Shown here: piece after piece, positions 7,828 to 15,836 of the stretch
Numbering within the stretch: position 1 is the first letter of the stretch
Layout: every line of letters begins with the position of its first letter
Assembly: GCA_016208315.1 (NCBI GenBank)
Contig: JACQYF010000025.1
Coordinates: 1 to 59,112, forward strand
Source: Chloroflexota bacterium
GTDB taxonomy: Bacteria; Chloroflexota; Anaerolineae; UBA4142
Length of the DNA: 59,112 bases
Direction: 5' to 3'
Program-made: the position numbers and the translations under genes
Notes under the pieces: generated by a model
The model's database searches: none
Seen by the model: the letters and a program-made list of their open reading frames with translations, nothing else
Told to the model about the DNA's origin: nothing

Positions 7828-9774
7828 TCACTTTGGCTCGAACATCCTCGCGTCATAGTTCCCCACGCCACTCCAGAACATCCAACCCGCGCTGCCCGCT
7901 TCCTCCGCCGCTTGTTTCTGCAGCTTGTATTGCGCGATCCCATAATTGCCGCGGCCCGCGTACGCTTGGAGCCACAGCCGCACCTTGGTGGCCGTCTTTT
8001 CTGCCGAGCGTTTGTAACTGTTGAAAATTACGTCGTACGGACAGCGCACGGCTTCCTGACAATTGCCGATTCGTAAACCATTCGCCAATAGATACGCCGC
8101 GCCCGACCACACGTCAGGATAAACCATCGGCGAGATGTAATCCACATAGGGACCGAGGTCGCGGAGGCGCTGGCCGGTGGATTGATCCTCGTTCGTCGCC
8201 GCCGTCAAACCGAAAACATCGGCGGAGATAAAAACGCCGGTTGGCCGCAATTCTTTTTGGGCGCGCGCAAGAAAGCCCGCGACCGCAGCCACGCGTCCAT
8301 CCTCGGTCGCGAGCGCGCCGGCGTACAGACCGCTCACTTGCCCGGGAAAGCGAATATAGTCGAACTGGATTTCGTCGAAGCCAAAGGCCGCGACCTCTTT
8401 GGCGAGCGCGATATTATACTCCCAGACCGTCGCGTTGGCCGCGCTGGTCCACGCGCTGGTTTCGTTATCCTTGTAGATTTTGCCATTCGGAAAGCGCAAC
8501 GCGAGGTCGGGGCGAGCGGTCGCCAGCAGCGTATCCTGAAAAACAGGGAGGCGCGCGATGCAGTAAATGTTGTTCGCGCGACACGCCCCGATGACTTGCG
8601 GCAGCGCAATCCCGTTCAAGTACGCGGCTTGTATTTCTTTCGCGAGCGGCACCCGGCTCTCCCACGCGATGGATCCCCCCTCGCCTTTGACCGACAGGAC
8701 GACGGCATTCAGTTCGGTCTTGGCAACCAGGTCGAGATTCGCGCGCACGCGCTCGGGTGTCGTGCCGAAAGGGATGTGAATGGCCTTGACCGCGAAGGGC
8801 TGGAGGGTCACGTCGCGGCGGCTCGCGCCTGCGACCTCAATCTGGTTTTTGCGGTAACCGGGCGCTTTGAACGCGATGGTCGCGTTGGCCGGCGGATTGT
8901 CCACGTGGTATGCGCCCTGGGCATTCGTGGCGACGATGGTATTGCCGATATAGACGAGCGTATTGCTAATCGGGAGACCGCTGGCCGCATCCCTGACGAT
9001 TCCATCCAGCACGTTTGGACGTAACGCGAGTTTGACATCGTTTCCCGAAAAGTTGGCCGTCGCGGCGTCGAATCCGGGCGCGGTCGCGCGCACGGTGACG
9101 CCGGGTTTGACGCGGCGCAGCATCACGCGTCCCTGGGCATCCGTCGTCCCGGATTGATCTCCCGCTTCGATCTTGACGTTCGCAATGGGGGCCCCGCTTG
9201 GATCCGTAACGACGACGGCGATCGTATTCGGGATGAGCGAAATATTCAGCAAGGACTCGCCGTCGAATGTGATCACGGCCAGCTGGTAACCGGCACTCTG
9301 GACGCCGAAGAGCGTGCCGCGTTTCACGGCGCGAATTTCGAACGCGCCTTGCGCGTTCGTGGTAATCGGTCGCTCGCCGACCTGGACGAAAGCGCCGGGC
9401 AGGGTTTGGTTCGTTTCGGCGTCGAGCACGTAACCGGTGACGAGATTGGCGGCGAGGTCGAGCTCGAGCGTGGACGCGTTCGCCAAGAGATCGGCGCCGT
9501 TCACTTGGCGCTGCGCGGGCCGATAACCATCCAACGTCGCCGTGAGCAAAAAATCGTCGCGCACAAATGGCAGCGCGTATTCGCCGCGCGCGTTCGTCAC
9601 TCCGCGCGCCTCACCGGCGATGACCGACACGCCTTCGAGCGGCGCGCGCGTATCGGCATCGCGAACGACACCGGTCAATTGGGGCGTTTCTTGCAGTCGG
9701 AAAATCAGCGCGGCATCGAGGAAGATCAGGAGCAAAATGAACGCGAGAATGAGGATCAAAGTTCGTTTGGACAT
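7828..9774 (-). CDS. Membrane-anchored protein with carboxypeptidase-regulatory-like repeats and a DUF4015 putative glycoside hydrolase domain
   Basis: 648 residues from Met at 9774; the upstream in-frame extension has no family character. An N-terminal transmembrane anchor (LILILAFILLLIFLDAALIF) is followed by four CarboxypepD_reg-like beta domains (for example TGVVRDADTRAPLEGVSV and TGYVLDAETNQTLPGAFV). From about residue 330 comes the TIM-barrel-like DUF4015 domain with FDEIQFDYIRFPG, SADVFG and YVDYISPMVYPDVW, whose acidic residues fit a glycosidase site. Likely extracellular and acting on polysaccharide; substrate unknown. Stand-alone gene with its own promoter. Confidence 0.85.
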   Translation of the reverse strand: MSKRTLILILAFILLLIFLDAALIFRLQETPQLTGVVRDADTRAPLEGVSVIAGEARGVTNARGEYALPFVRDDFLLTATLDGYRPAQRQVNGADLLANASTLELDLAANLVTGYVLDAETNQTLPGAFVQVGERPITTNAQGAFEIRAVKRGTLFGVQSAGYQLAVITFDGESLLNISLIPNTIAVVVTDPSGAPIANVKIEAGDQSGTTDAQGRVMLRRVKPGVTVRATAPGFDAATANFSGNDVKLALRPNVLDGIVRDAASGLPISNTLVYIGNTIVATNAQGAYHVDNPPANATIAFKAPGYRKNQIEVAGASRRDVTLQPFAVKAIHIPFGTTPERVRANLDLVAKTELNAVVLSVKGEGGSIAWESRVPLAKEIQAAYLNGIALPQVIGACRANNIYCIARLPVFQDTLLATARPDLALRFPNGKIYKDNETSAWTSAANATVWEYNIALAKEVAAFGFDEIQFDYIRFPGQVSGLYAGALATEDGRVAAVAGFLARAQKELRPTGVFISADVFGLTAATNEDQSTGQRLRDLGPYVDYISPMVYPDVWSGAAYLLANGLRIGNCQEAVRCPYDVIFNSYKRSAEKTATKVRLWLQAYAGRGNYGIAQYKLQKQAAEEAGSAGWMFWSGVGNYDARMFEPK

Positions 9775-9781
9775 TGCCGGC

Positions 9782-9810
9782 ATTATAGCACGATCTATTT
9801 CCACAACCAA
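9782..9810 (-). promoter_or_regulatory. Promoter of the DUF4015 gene
   Basis: Minus strand TTGGTT (9805-9810), 17 bp, TATAAT (9782-9787) with an extended TGC upstream of the -10. Confidence 0.6.
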
Positions 9811-9931
9811 TCCACACATATCCCGAATATCGTCCACAGGTCTTGTGTGTGACGCGCGCCTTGAACACAAGGGGTGGTATTTCGGCGCGAGATTTTTCTA
9901 GAATTCAATTTCGGTGCACCCGTTATCCACC
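9798..9931. promoter_or_regulatory. DnaA-box-like sites upstream of dnaA
   Basis: TTTCCACAA (9798), AATCCACAC (9809) and TTATCCACC (9923) resemble the DnaA box TTATCCACA with one or two changes. They fit autoregulation of dnaA or an extended origin. Confidence 0.5.
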
Positions 9932-9985
9932 GAAATCCCAATCTTAAAAACGACGCGCGACCGGACTTTTTTTAAGGTTGATCTC

Positions 9986-10014
9986 TTGCGCGCGTCGGGA
10001 ACTTGTGTTAGACT
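9986..10014 (+). promoter_or_regulatory. Promoter of dnaA
   Basis: TTGCGC (9986-9991), 17 bp, TAGACT (10009-10014), leaving a leader of about 50 bp before the ATG at 10071. Confidence 0.45.
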
Positions 10015-10070
10015 TGCGTCACGGAATTTTTCCCCTCGATTTGAATCGCACGTGCTCGACGCAAACGCCT

Positions 10071-11507
10071 ATGAATCCAAAAGACATCTGGCACGCAACC
10101 CTCGGCGAACTGCAACTCCAAATGACCAAAGCCACCTTCGACACCTGGGTGCGCCCCACGTATGCTATTGCTTACCAGGACGGCGCGATGGTCGTCGGCG
10201 TTCACAGTCCCTACGCCAAAGAGTGGCTCGAAAACCGCTTGCACACGACCATCCGCCGCACCTTGATCGGCATCCTGGGTCGCTCCGCGGAGGTACAATA
10301 CGTGGTCAAAGACAAATCATCCCGCAACAGCATGGCCGATGGACTCGACCGTCGCGCCGCGCCAGCCAGCCGCGAACCCGACCTGGGATTCTTCGACGAC
10401 GGCGATGGCAACGAACAACCGACGCGTGCGCTAGAAGAACTCCCCGCGCCGAAACCGCCGTCCGTCGCGGAATTTACGAATCGCACCGGGGCCTCACTCA
10501 ACCCCAAATACACCTTCGAATCGTTTATCGTGGGCAACTCGAATCGCCTGGCGCACGCGGCCGCGCGCGCGGTCGCCGAGAATCCGGGGCAATCGTACAA
10601 CCCACTTTTCATTTATGGCGGCACGGGCCTGGGCAAGACGCACTTGCTGCACGCGTTGGGACAATTGCCGCTCGCCAACAGCAAACGCGTGCTGTATGTT
10701 TCGTCGGAAAGTTTCACGAACGACCTGGTCAATTCGATCCGCAATCAAAGCCAAGCGGAATTTCGCCGCTATTATCGCGAGATTGACGTGCTGTTGATTG
10801 ACGATATTCAATTTATCGGCGGCAAGGAAGCCACGCAGGAAGAATTTTTCCACACCTTCAACCATCTGCAGCAGGCGAACAAGCAAATCGTGATCTCCAG
10901 CGATCGCCATCCGCGTGCGATCCCCACGTTGGAGGAACGTGTCCGGTCGCGCTTTGAAGGTGGAATGGTGACGGACATTCAGCCGCCGGATTTCGAAATG
11001 CGCATCGCCATCTTGCGCGTCAAGGCCGAGGCCCAGGTAGTCGTGGTGCCGGGGGACGTGCTCGATTTTATCGCGCGCAAAGTGCAGAGTAATATCCGAG
11101 AGCTAGAAGGCGCGTTGACGCGCGTCGTGGGTTACGCACGCTTGATGGGGACGAGTCTCACTGTAGAAATGGCGACAATCGTGCTGCAAGACATTCTGCG
11201 CCATCAGCCCCTCACGGTGGACCAAGTGCTCAATGCCGTCGCCGATTTCTATCATATGGACCTGGCCGACCTGACCGGGCGGAGCCGCAGCAAAGAGATC
11301 GTCGCGCCGCGCCAGATGGCTATGTATCTGCTGCGCGAGGAGACGGGCGCATCGCTGCCGCAAATCGGCGAGCTGCTTGGCGGGCGCGACCACACGACCG
11401 TGATGTACGCGCATGAAAAGATGGCCGATCTGATTGAGACGGATAACCAGCGCCGCCGCGAGGCGATTGCCATCAAGGAGCGACTATACCAGCAAGCGCC
11501 GATTTAG
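10071..11507 (+). CDS. dnaA: Chromosomal replication initiator DnaA
   Basis: 478 residues from ATG 10071 (NPKDIWHATLGELQ, the normal domain I start). Domain II is a low-complexity linker around residues 80-145. Domain III AAA+ carries Walker A GGTGLGKT at 183-190 and Walker B LLIDDIQFI. Domain IV has the DNA-binding signature GRDHTTVMYAHEKM. It opens the origin by binding DnaA boxes, several of which lie directly downstream. dnaN does not follow, unlike in many bacteria; the next gene converges from the other strand. Confidence 0.98.
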   Translation: MNPKDIWHATLGELQLQMTKATFDTWVRPTYAIAYQDGAMVVGVHSPYAKEWLENRLHTTIRRTLIGILGRSAEVQYVVKDKSSRNSMADGLDRRAAPASREPDLGFFDDGDGNEQPTRALEELPAPKPPSVAEFTNRTGASLNPKYTFESFIVGNSNRLAHAAARAVAENPGQSYNPLFIYGGTGLGKTHLLHALGQLPLANSKRVLYVSSESFTNDLVNSIRNQSQAEFRRYYREIDVLLIDDIQFIGGKEATQEEFFHTFNHLQQANKQIVISSDRHPRAIPTLEERVRSRFEGGMVTDIQPPDFEMRIAILRVKAEAQVVVVPGDVLDFIARKVQSNIRELEGALTRVVGYARLMGTSLTVEMATIVLQDILRHQPLTVDQVLNAVADFYHMDLADLTGRSRSKEIVAPRQMAMYLLREETGASLPQIGELLGGRDHTTVMYAHEKMADLIETDNQRRREAIAIKERLYQQAPI

Positions 11508-11512
11508 GCGAC

Positions 11513-11760
11513 TGTCCACAAGACATAATCCAGAAAGTTAGCGGAGGCAGCTCGGTTTGCCTCCGTTTTATGTTATCCAAAGCCGATTTTATGACATCTA
11601 CCCGGCGGACCTGTTATGTGGATAACTGCCCCATAACTGGGGATAACCAAGCCGATATGGGGATAACCTGGTTCTTACCTTACTGCAATACCCTACAGGT
11701 TGTGTGTGCCCGAAACGAAAGCACAATCTGTTGAGCAAGCGCAAACTGTGAATAAGTCTT
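11513..11760. other. Candidate oriC: DnaA box cluster downstream of dnaA
   Basis: A 423-bp gap without a gene follows dnaA. It holds a perfect box TGTGGATAA (11617-11625) and near matches TGGGGATAA at 11638 and 11658, all in the same orientation and 20-21 bp apart (two helical turns). Others are TTATCCAAA at 11573, TGTCCACAA at 11513 and TGTGAATAA at 11747. AT-richer sequence follows around 11915-11960. Position beside dnaA and box density support an origin. Confidence 0.75.
11542..11570 (+). terminator. Rho-independent terminator of dnaA
   Basis: Stem CGGAGGCA / TGCCTCCG (11542-11549 with 11558-11565) followed by TTTTAT. Confidence 0.8.
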
Positions 11761-11929
11761 GTGTAGAGACCCGTTTTTCGGTTCACAACGCGTTCACATG
11801 GTTAGGGCCGCTGGTTTTCGTGCTCAACCTAAATGTGGGCAAATTTCTAGTCGCGTTACGCGACCGGTTGGGGTTCGGGCGGTCGCCCAAATCCCGTACA
11901 CATTTCCACACGCTCTACTACGACTATAA

Positions 11930-12157
11930 CTATCTATTCAAGATACGGAGAATGACATTCAATACAAGTGTGAGCACAATGCTCAGCACAATTGACGTAA
12001 CGATGGGGAAGAAACAAGAAAAGCCATCACGCTGAATGACGATATCGCCAGGTAGCCGGCCGATGCCCGGTACCTTGCCGATCAACACCATCGCGCCGCC
12101 GACGACTGCGATAAGCACGCCGAAGAGGACAAGTATCTTGCCGAGGTCTTCCATCAT
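11930..12157 (-). CDS. DUF2905 family small membrane protein
   Basis: 75 residues with two hydrophobic segments separated by GIGRLPGDIVIQRDGFSCFFP, the core of DUF2905. The C-terminal helix is TSIVLSIVLTLVLNVILRIL. Function is unknown for the family. The start overlaps the stop of the upstream GT-C gene (ATGATGGAA), making it the last gene of the ruvB operon. Its end runs towards the candidate origin. Confidence 0.85.
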   Translation of the reverse strand: MMEDLGKILVLFGVLIAVVGGAMVLIGKVPGIGRLPGDIVIQRDGFSCFFPIVTSIVLSIVLTLVLNVILRILNR

Positions 12158-13899
12158 TCTTTCCGCCGAACGTACAATGTCAAGAATTTGAGATATTCGG
12201 TGTTATCCGTCCATGTCGCCGGCGCGCGATCGTACTCGCGCACCCCATCGAGCAAGGTCCCATAGATTATTACGTAGGTCGGCGTTCGCCCGATGACGTA
12301 TCCCAGATCGAATTTTTCGTGCCCCGGCGTGCCCTGGCCCAGCGTGGACACAGTCATGCGGCCGATGTGCAGGTCGTTGATGCCGAACATGTCAATCGCG
12401 GGCAGGCCCGAAAAGTAGGGCACTTGGCCCGCGGCGTCTACCGCGATAACGGTTCCGCGCGGCGCGCTCGTCCGCAGCCACTTGCCCATCGCCGCGCGCG
12501 CCGCCGTGGCAGTGCCGGCATCAAAGCCGCGGATAAAGATTCCGTACTCGCCGTTCCAAGACGAAAAGCCGAATACGAGTCCCGCGAACACAATGCTCGC
12601 CGTTATCCCCAACCAAGCGGCTCGGGGTCGAGCGTGATTCGACCACTTATCCACCGCCCATTTCCACAAATCCACAAGTCCTGTGGAAAACAGCAGGTAA
12701 AACGGCGCGAGCAGCGGAACGAAGAACCGCCCCACCGACCAATCGCCGCCGACGTAGACGATGTAGGCGGCGTAAGGGACGAGGATGGCTGCAAGGTAGC
12801 TCATCCAGAACGCGCGGGGCGCGCGGGAGAGGGGGAGAGGGGGGAGAGAGTGTGGGCGTGTGGGCGTGTGGGCGAAAAAGTTGCGGACCGAGGCGGCTAG
12901 AGCGAAGAGCGGGGGCACGACGACGATCCAGCCAAGATGTACGTTTACGAATTGCGAGAGATGATTCCAGCCGCGAGTGAGCTGCGCGGCAGGTCCCGCA
13001 GCGGATACTTTGGCGTAGAACGAGTTGGGCAGGAACGAAGCATAGTACCACCAGCGGCCAAGCCAATACGGAGCGAAGAACGCGCTGAACGCGAAAATGC
13101 GCGCAAGGTCCCGAAAAGTAAACAGTCGCCGTTCGGCCAGGACGCGCCACGCGGCCTGATGCGCGACCGTGATCGCAAACACCATCAAGCCCTCGGGCCG
13201 GGTCATCGCGGCGAGCGCGAAGAAAATTCCACTGAATGGAAACGTAATTGGGACGCGGACGAGCGCGGACAAGCGCGGATTTTTTGTGTTCTTTCTCCGC
13301 GTCCATCCGCGTTCAGCGCCTTCTTTGGAAGGCGACGCGTCCCAAATTTGTTCGCGCGCGTACAATACCGCGCCCGCGAAAATCAGAAACGCGAACATGG
13401 CCGTCTCAAGCCCGCTGATAGCCCACAGTGTGAAACTTCCATCCACCGCGAGCAAGAGCACGGCGAGCATGCCCACACTCGGCGGCGCATCCACGATCTT
13501 GGCGAAGCGGACCACGAGCCACATGATCGCGAGCGCGAAGAGCACGCCCAACACCATGCTGCCGCGCCCCACGTCCATACCCGCGCCTTCGAGCGGAATC
13601 ATCAGCGCGGTCCAGAGGAAGTTGGTAAACCCTTCCACGCGTTCGCCGGGGTTGAAGACGAGGCCGTAACCGAGGATCGCGTTCTGGGCGTAGCGGAACG
13701 AAATGTACGCGTCGTCCACCGCGTCGCCGCCGAGAGCGACGGCGTAGAAGAGGGTGTGGGCGAGGAAGAAAGAAAAAGTAAATAGTAATTGGAGATTGGA
13801 GATTGGAGATTGGAGGTTGGAAGTTAGAGACTGCGGAGCGTCCCGCAGGGATTGGAAGTTGGAGATTAGGCGTTCTCCAAGTGCGGAGTGGGATTTCAT
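12154..13899 (-). CDS. GT-C type integral membrane glycosyltransferase-like protein
   Basis: 581 residues from ATG 13899, which overlaps the previous stop by 4 bp. The first loop carries DDAYISFRYAQNAILGYGLVFNPGERVEGFTNFLWT, a motif of polyprenol-phosphate-sugar dependent GT-C enzymes, where the acidic pair DD is the probable catalytic site. About ten hydrophobic segments follow, then a periplasmic C-terminal part with DMFGINDLH. It probably moves a sugar from a lipid carrier to an outside acceptor. Three short-repeat tracts are read through in frame: residues near 10-35 (SNLQSPISNLQ), near 195-215 and near 345-360. Confidence 0.8.
   Translation of the reverse strand: MKSHSALGERLISNFQSLRDAPQSLTSNLQSPISNLQLLFTFSFFLAHTLFYAVALGGDAVDDAYISFRYAQNAILGYGLVFNPGERVEGFTNFLWTALMIPLEGAGMDVGRGSMVLGVLFALAIMWLVVRFAKIVDAPPSVGMLAVLLLAVDGSFTLWAISGLETAMFAFLIFAGAVLYAREQIWDASPSKEGAERGWTRRKNTKNPRLSALVRVPITFPFSGIFFALAAMTRPEGLMVFAITVAHQAAWRVLAERRLFTFRDLARIFAFSAFFAPYWLGRWWYYASFLPNSFYAKVSAAGPAAQLTRGWNHLSQFVNVHLGWIVVVPPLFALAASVRNFFAHTPTRPHSLPPLPLSRAPRAFWMSYLAAILVPYAAYIVYVGGDWSVGRFFVPLLAPFYLLFSTGLVDLWKWAVDKWSNHARPRAAWLGITASIVFAGLVFGFSSWNGEYGIFIRGFDAGTATAARAAMGKWLRTSAPRGTVIAVDAAGQVPYFSGLPAIDMFGINDLHIGRMTVSTLGQGTPGHEKFDLGYVIGRTPTYVIIYGTLLDGVREYDRAPATWTDNTEYLKFLTLYVRRKE
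12824..12874. repeat. Short repeats (GAGAGGGG and GTGTGGGC units) inside the GT-C gene
   Basis: Tandem AGAGGGGG-type units followed by three GTGTGGGC units. They are translated in the minus-strand gene as HTPTRPHSLPPLPLSRAP, a loop between membrane segments. Confidence 0.75.
13250..13316. repeat. Inverted repeat of the CGCGGA-N4 family inside the GT-C gene
   Basis: GGGACGCGGAC plus 10-bp units, then the complementary units TCCGCGTCCATCCGCG. Same family as 39856-39928 and 48008-48078, but in the opposite orientation. Translated as ERGWTRRKNTKNPRLSALV in a cytosolic loop. Confidence 0.85.
13785..13872. repeat. Heptamer array (TTGGAGA) with internal GGGACGCTCCGCAGT hairpin core
   Basis: Units of GATTGGA occur on both sides of a core ACTGCGGAGCGTCCC (13830-13844). 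The same core within similar arms recurs at 24778 and 54402. It encodes the N-terminal tail of the minus-strand GT-C protein. Confidence 0.85.
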
Positions 13900-14252
13900 T
13901 CTGATTCGAGGAGGCCGGACATTTGAAGGATTTCGTCGGACCACGCTTGCGCTTGCGCGGCGAGTTTCTGGCGCTCGGCGGTGTTGTCTTGGGATTGAGG
14001 CCAAATCCAGTACCACTTGGTAATCCCGCGCCCAATCTCGACTAACCGCGCAGCATCGGCAACCCTGTCCGGCAAGAGAGTGGGAGTGCCCCACTCTATA
14101 AACGCGCGGCTTTCTTCCAATAGGTCACGAACGGCGACGACCGCAGGTATGCCCGAAGCAGACACGACTCTAGCGAGGTCGGCTGCCAGTGCTCCCAACC
14201 GAGCCGGCTGGTTTTGCTTCAAATATCTTTCACGTCTTGTCGCGGGGATCAT
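13896..14252 (-). CDS. Hypothetical protein in the ruvB operon
   Basis: 118 residues, not recognised. It starts [29 protein letters not shown] and is predicted soluble and mostly helical, with ESRAFIEWGTP and KWYWIWPQS as notable aromatic stretches. ATGA overlaps with both the DUF5674 gene upstream and the GT-C gene downstream show tight translational coupling. The pair with DUF5674 may be functional, possibly a two-gene stress or toxin-antitoxin-like unit, but nothing in the sequence proves that. Confidence 0.7.
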   Translation of the reverse strand: MIPATRRERYLKQNQPARLGALAADLARVVSASGIPAVVAVRDLLEESRAFIEWGTPTLLPDRVADAARLVEIGRGITKWYWIWPQSQDNTAERQKLAAQAQAWSDEILQMSGLLESE

Positions 14253-14593
14253 CCTGATTTCCCTTCGAAGATGGATCGAACCAATTTGTCTATCTGCGTT
14301 CGCAGTTCCGGATCTTGAATCATCATCGTCCGGTTGTTTTGGTGTGGGCGAATGTTGATCAACGCTTCGAATTCCAGCCGCTGCTCATCTGGATACCAAT
14401 TCGCTCCCCAGATATTCTCTTGCTGGCTTCCGTTGTCCAGCAAGACCTGCTCACAATCATAGTGCATTTCGCCGCCGCCCGCGACAACGCCCCGTACCAC
14501 ATCGGCAGCGAGCTTTATATACGAGCCAAGTTCTTCCCGCATGTCCGTGATTTGTTCCGACGTAGCATGATCGCGCAGCAAGTGGATATTCAC
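14249..14593 (-). CDS. DUF5674 family protein
   Basis: 114 residues. The segment [46 protein letters not shown] matches DUF5674, including the GG-E-[ML]-H motif and the G-S-x-Q-x-[DN]-[IL]-WG motif. No catalytic role is known. It overlaps ruvB by 4 bp at its start and the hypothetical gene by 4 bp at its end. Confidence 0.8.
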   Translation of the reverse strand: MNIHLLRDHATSEQITDMREELGSYIKLAADVVRGVVAGGGEMHYDCEQVLLDNGSQQENIWGANWYPDEQRLEFEALINIRPHQNNRTMMIQDPELRTQIDKLVRSIFEGKSG

Positions 14594-15612
14594 AAGAGTC
14601 GCTCCTGCTCCGCCCGGTCGGGGTAGTCGAGTCCCAGGTGCTTGTACGCGTTGCGCGTCGCTACGCGACCGCGCGGCGTGCGGTCCAAAAAGCCGAGCTG
14701 CAAAAGATACGGCTCGTACACGTCCATAATCGTGTCCGATTCCTCGCTGATGGACGCGGCAATCGTGTCCAGCCCTACCGGCCCGCCGCCGAATTTTACG
14801 ATGATCGCGCGCAGCACCTTGCGGTCAGTCTCGTCCAATCCGAGCGAATCTACTTCGAGCATCTCTAACGCCTTTTTGGCAACGGCCGCGGTGATCTTGC
14901 CTTCCGCGCGCACTTGGGCGTAATCGCGCACGCGTTTGAGTAGGCGGTTGGCGACGCGCGGCGTGCCGCGCGCCCGGCGCGCAATTTCCGTCACGCCTTC
15001 TTCCTCGATGGGTACTTGCAAGATTCCTGCCGAGCGGCGCACAATTTCGCTCATCGCGGGCGGATCGTAAAACTCTAAACGGTAGATCGCGCCAAAGCGG
15101 TCGCGCAGAGGAGCGGAGAGCATGGCAAAGCGCGTGGTCGCCCCGATCAGGGTGAAATGTGGCAGGGGTAAACGCAGACTGCGCGCGCTGGGGCCCTTGC
15201 CGATGATGATATCGAGGTTGAAATCTTCCATCGCGGGGTAGAGCACTTCTTCGACGGCGTGGGCCAGGCGGTGTACCTCGTCAACAAATAGCACGTCACC
15301 GGCGCGGAGGTTGGTGAGAATCGCGGCGAGGTCGCCGGGGCGTTCGATGGCGGGGCCGGAGGTCGTTTTGATCGAGACGCCCATTTCGTTCGCCATAATA
15401 TTTCCCAATGTCGTCTTTCCGAGACCGGGCGGGCCATACAGCAACGTATGGTCAATCGCTTCGCCGCGCGCTTTGGCGGCCTCGATCAGGATCCTGAGAT
15501 TCTGCTTGACCTTGTCCTGACCGATGTATTCTGCCAGCCGCTTGGGCCGCAGCGACAGCTCGAGATTGCCTTCCTCGTCATTCGGTTTTGCCGATACTAC
15601 GCGTTCCGCCAT
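14590..15612 (-). CDS. ruvB: Holliday junction branch migration DNA helicase RuvB
   Basis: 340 residues from ATG 15612 ([14 protein letters not shown]). Arg-finger AAA+ motor with Walker [11 protein letters not shown], Walker [10 protein letters not shown], the [20 protein letters not shown] segment and the C-terminal winged helix ending [15 protein letters not shown]. RuvB hexamers drive branch migration on RuvA-bound junctions. ruvA and ruvC are not adjacent. It is the first gene of a five-gene overlapping operon and has its own promoter, divergent from the aldehyde dehydrogenase gene. Confidence 0.97.
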   Translation of the reverse strand: MAERVVSAKPNDEEGNLELSLRPKRLAEYIGQDKVKQNLRILIEAAKARGEAIDHTLLYGPPGLGKTTLGNIMANEMGVSIKTTSGPAIERPGDLAAILTNLRAGDVLFVDEVHRLAHAVEEVLYPAMEDFNLDIIIGKGPSARSLRLPLPHFTLIGATTRFAMLSAPLRDRFGAIYRLEFYDPPAMSEIVRRSAGILQVPIEEEGVTEIARRARGTPRVANRLLKRVRDYAQVRAEGKITAAVAKKALEMLEVDSLGLDETDRKVLRAIIVKFGGGPVGLDTIAASISEESDTIMDVYEPYLLQLGFLDRTPRGRVATRNAYKHLGLDYPDRAEQERLL

Positions 15613-15646
15613 CAGTTCCTCACGTCTACCCCTTTTGCGTGGCGAC

Positions 15647-15675
15647 ATTATACCCAACTTGGGATGAAGATTCAA
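15647..15675 (-). promoter_or_regulatory. Promoter of ruvB
   Basis: Minus strand TTGAAT (15670-15675), 17 bp, TATAAT (15647-15652). Confidence 0.7.
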
Positions 15676-15683
15676 CTTCTGAA

Positions 15684-15712
15684 TTGACACGCGTGCTCAA
15701 TGGCAGTACAAT
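15684..15712 (+). promoter_or_regulatory. Promoter of the aldehyde dehydrogenase gene
   Basis: TTGACA (15684-15689), 17 bp, TACAAT (15707-15712); one base from full consensus. The palindromic repeat follows directly in the 5' UTR. Confidence 0.75.
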
Positions 15713-15718
15713 TTTGGG

Positions 15719-15816
15719 GGCAGGTAGACAGGTAGACAGGTATACAGGTACACACGTAAACAGGTACTTGTTTCCCTGTGTACCTGTTTACGTGTCTACT
15801 TGTGTACGTGTATACC
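15719..15816. repeat. Inverted short tandem repeat (CAGGTAGA octamers)
   Basis: Six direct octamers of CAGGTAGA/CAGGTACA/CACGTAAA, a short loop, then the complementary units TACCTGTTTACGTGTC. It lies between promoter and SD of the dehydrogenase gene. Same unit family at 58337-58408, 42.6 kb away. Confidence 0.9.
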
Positions 15817-15836
15817 CAATCAAGGAGGAAGTAATC

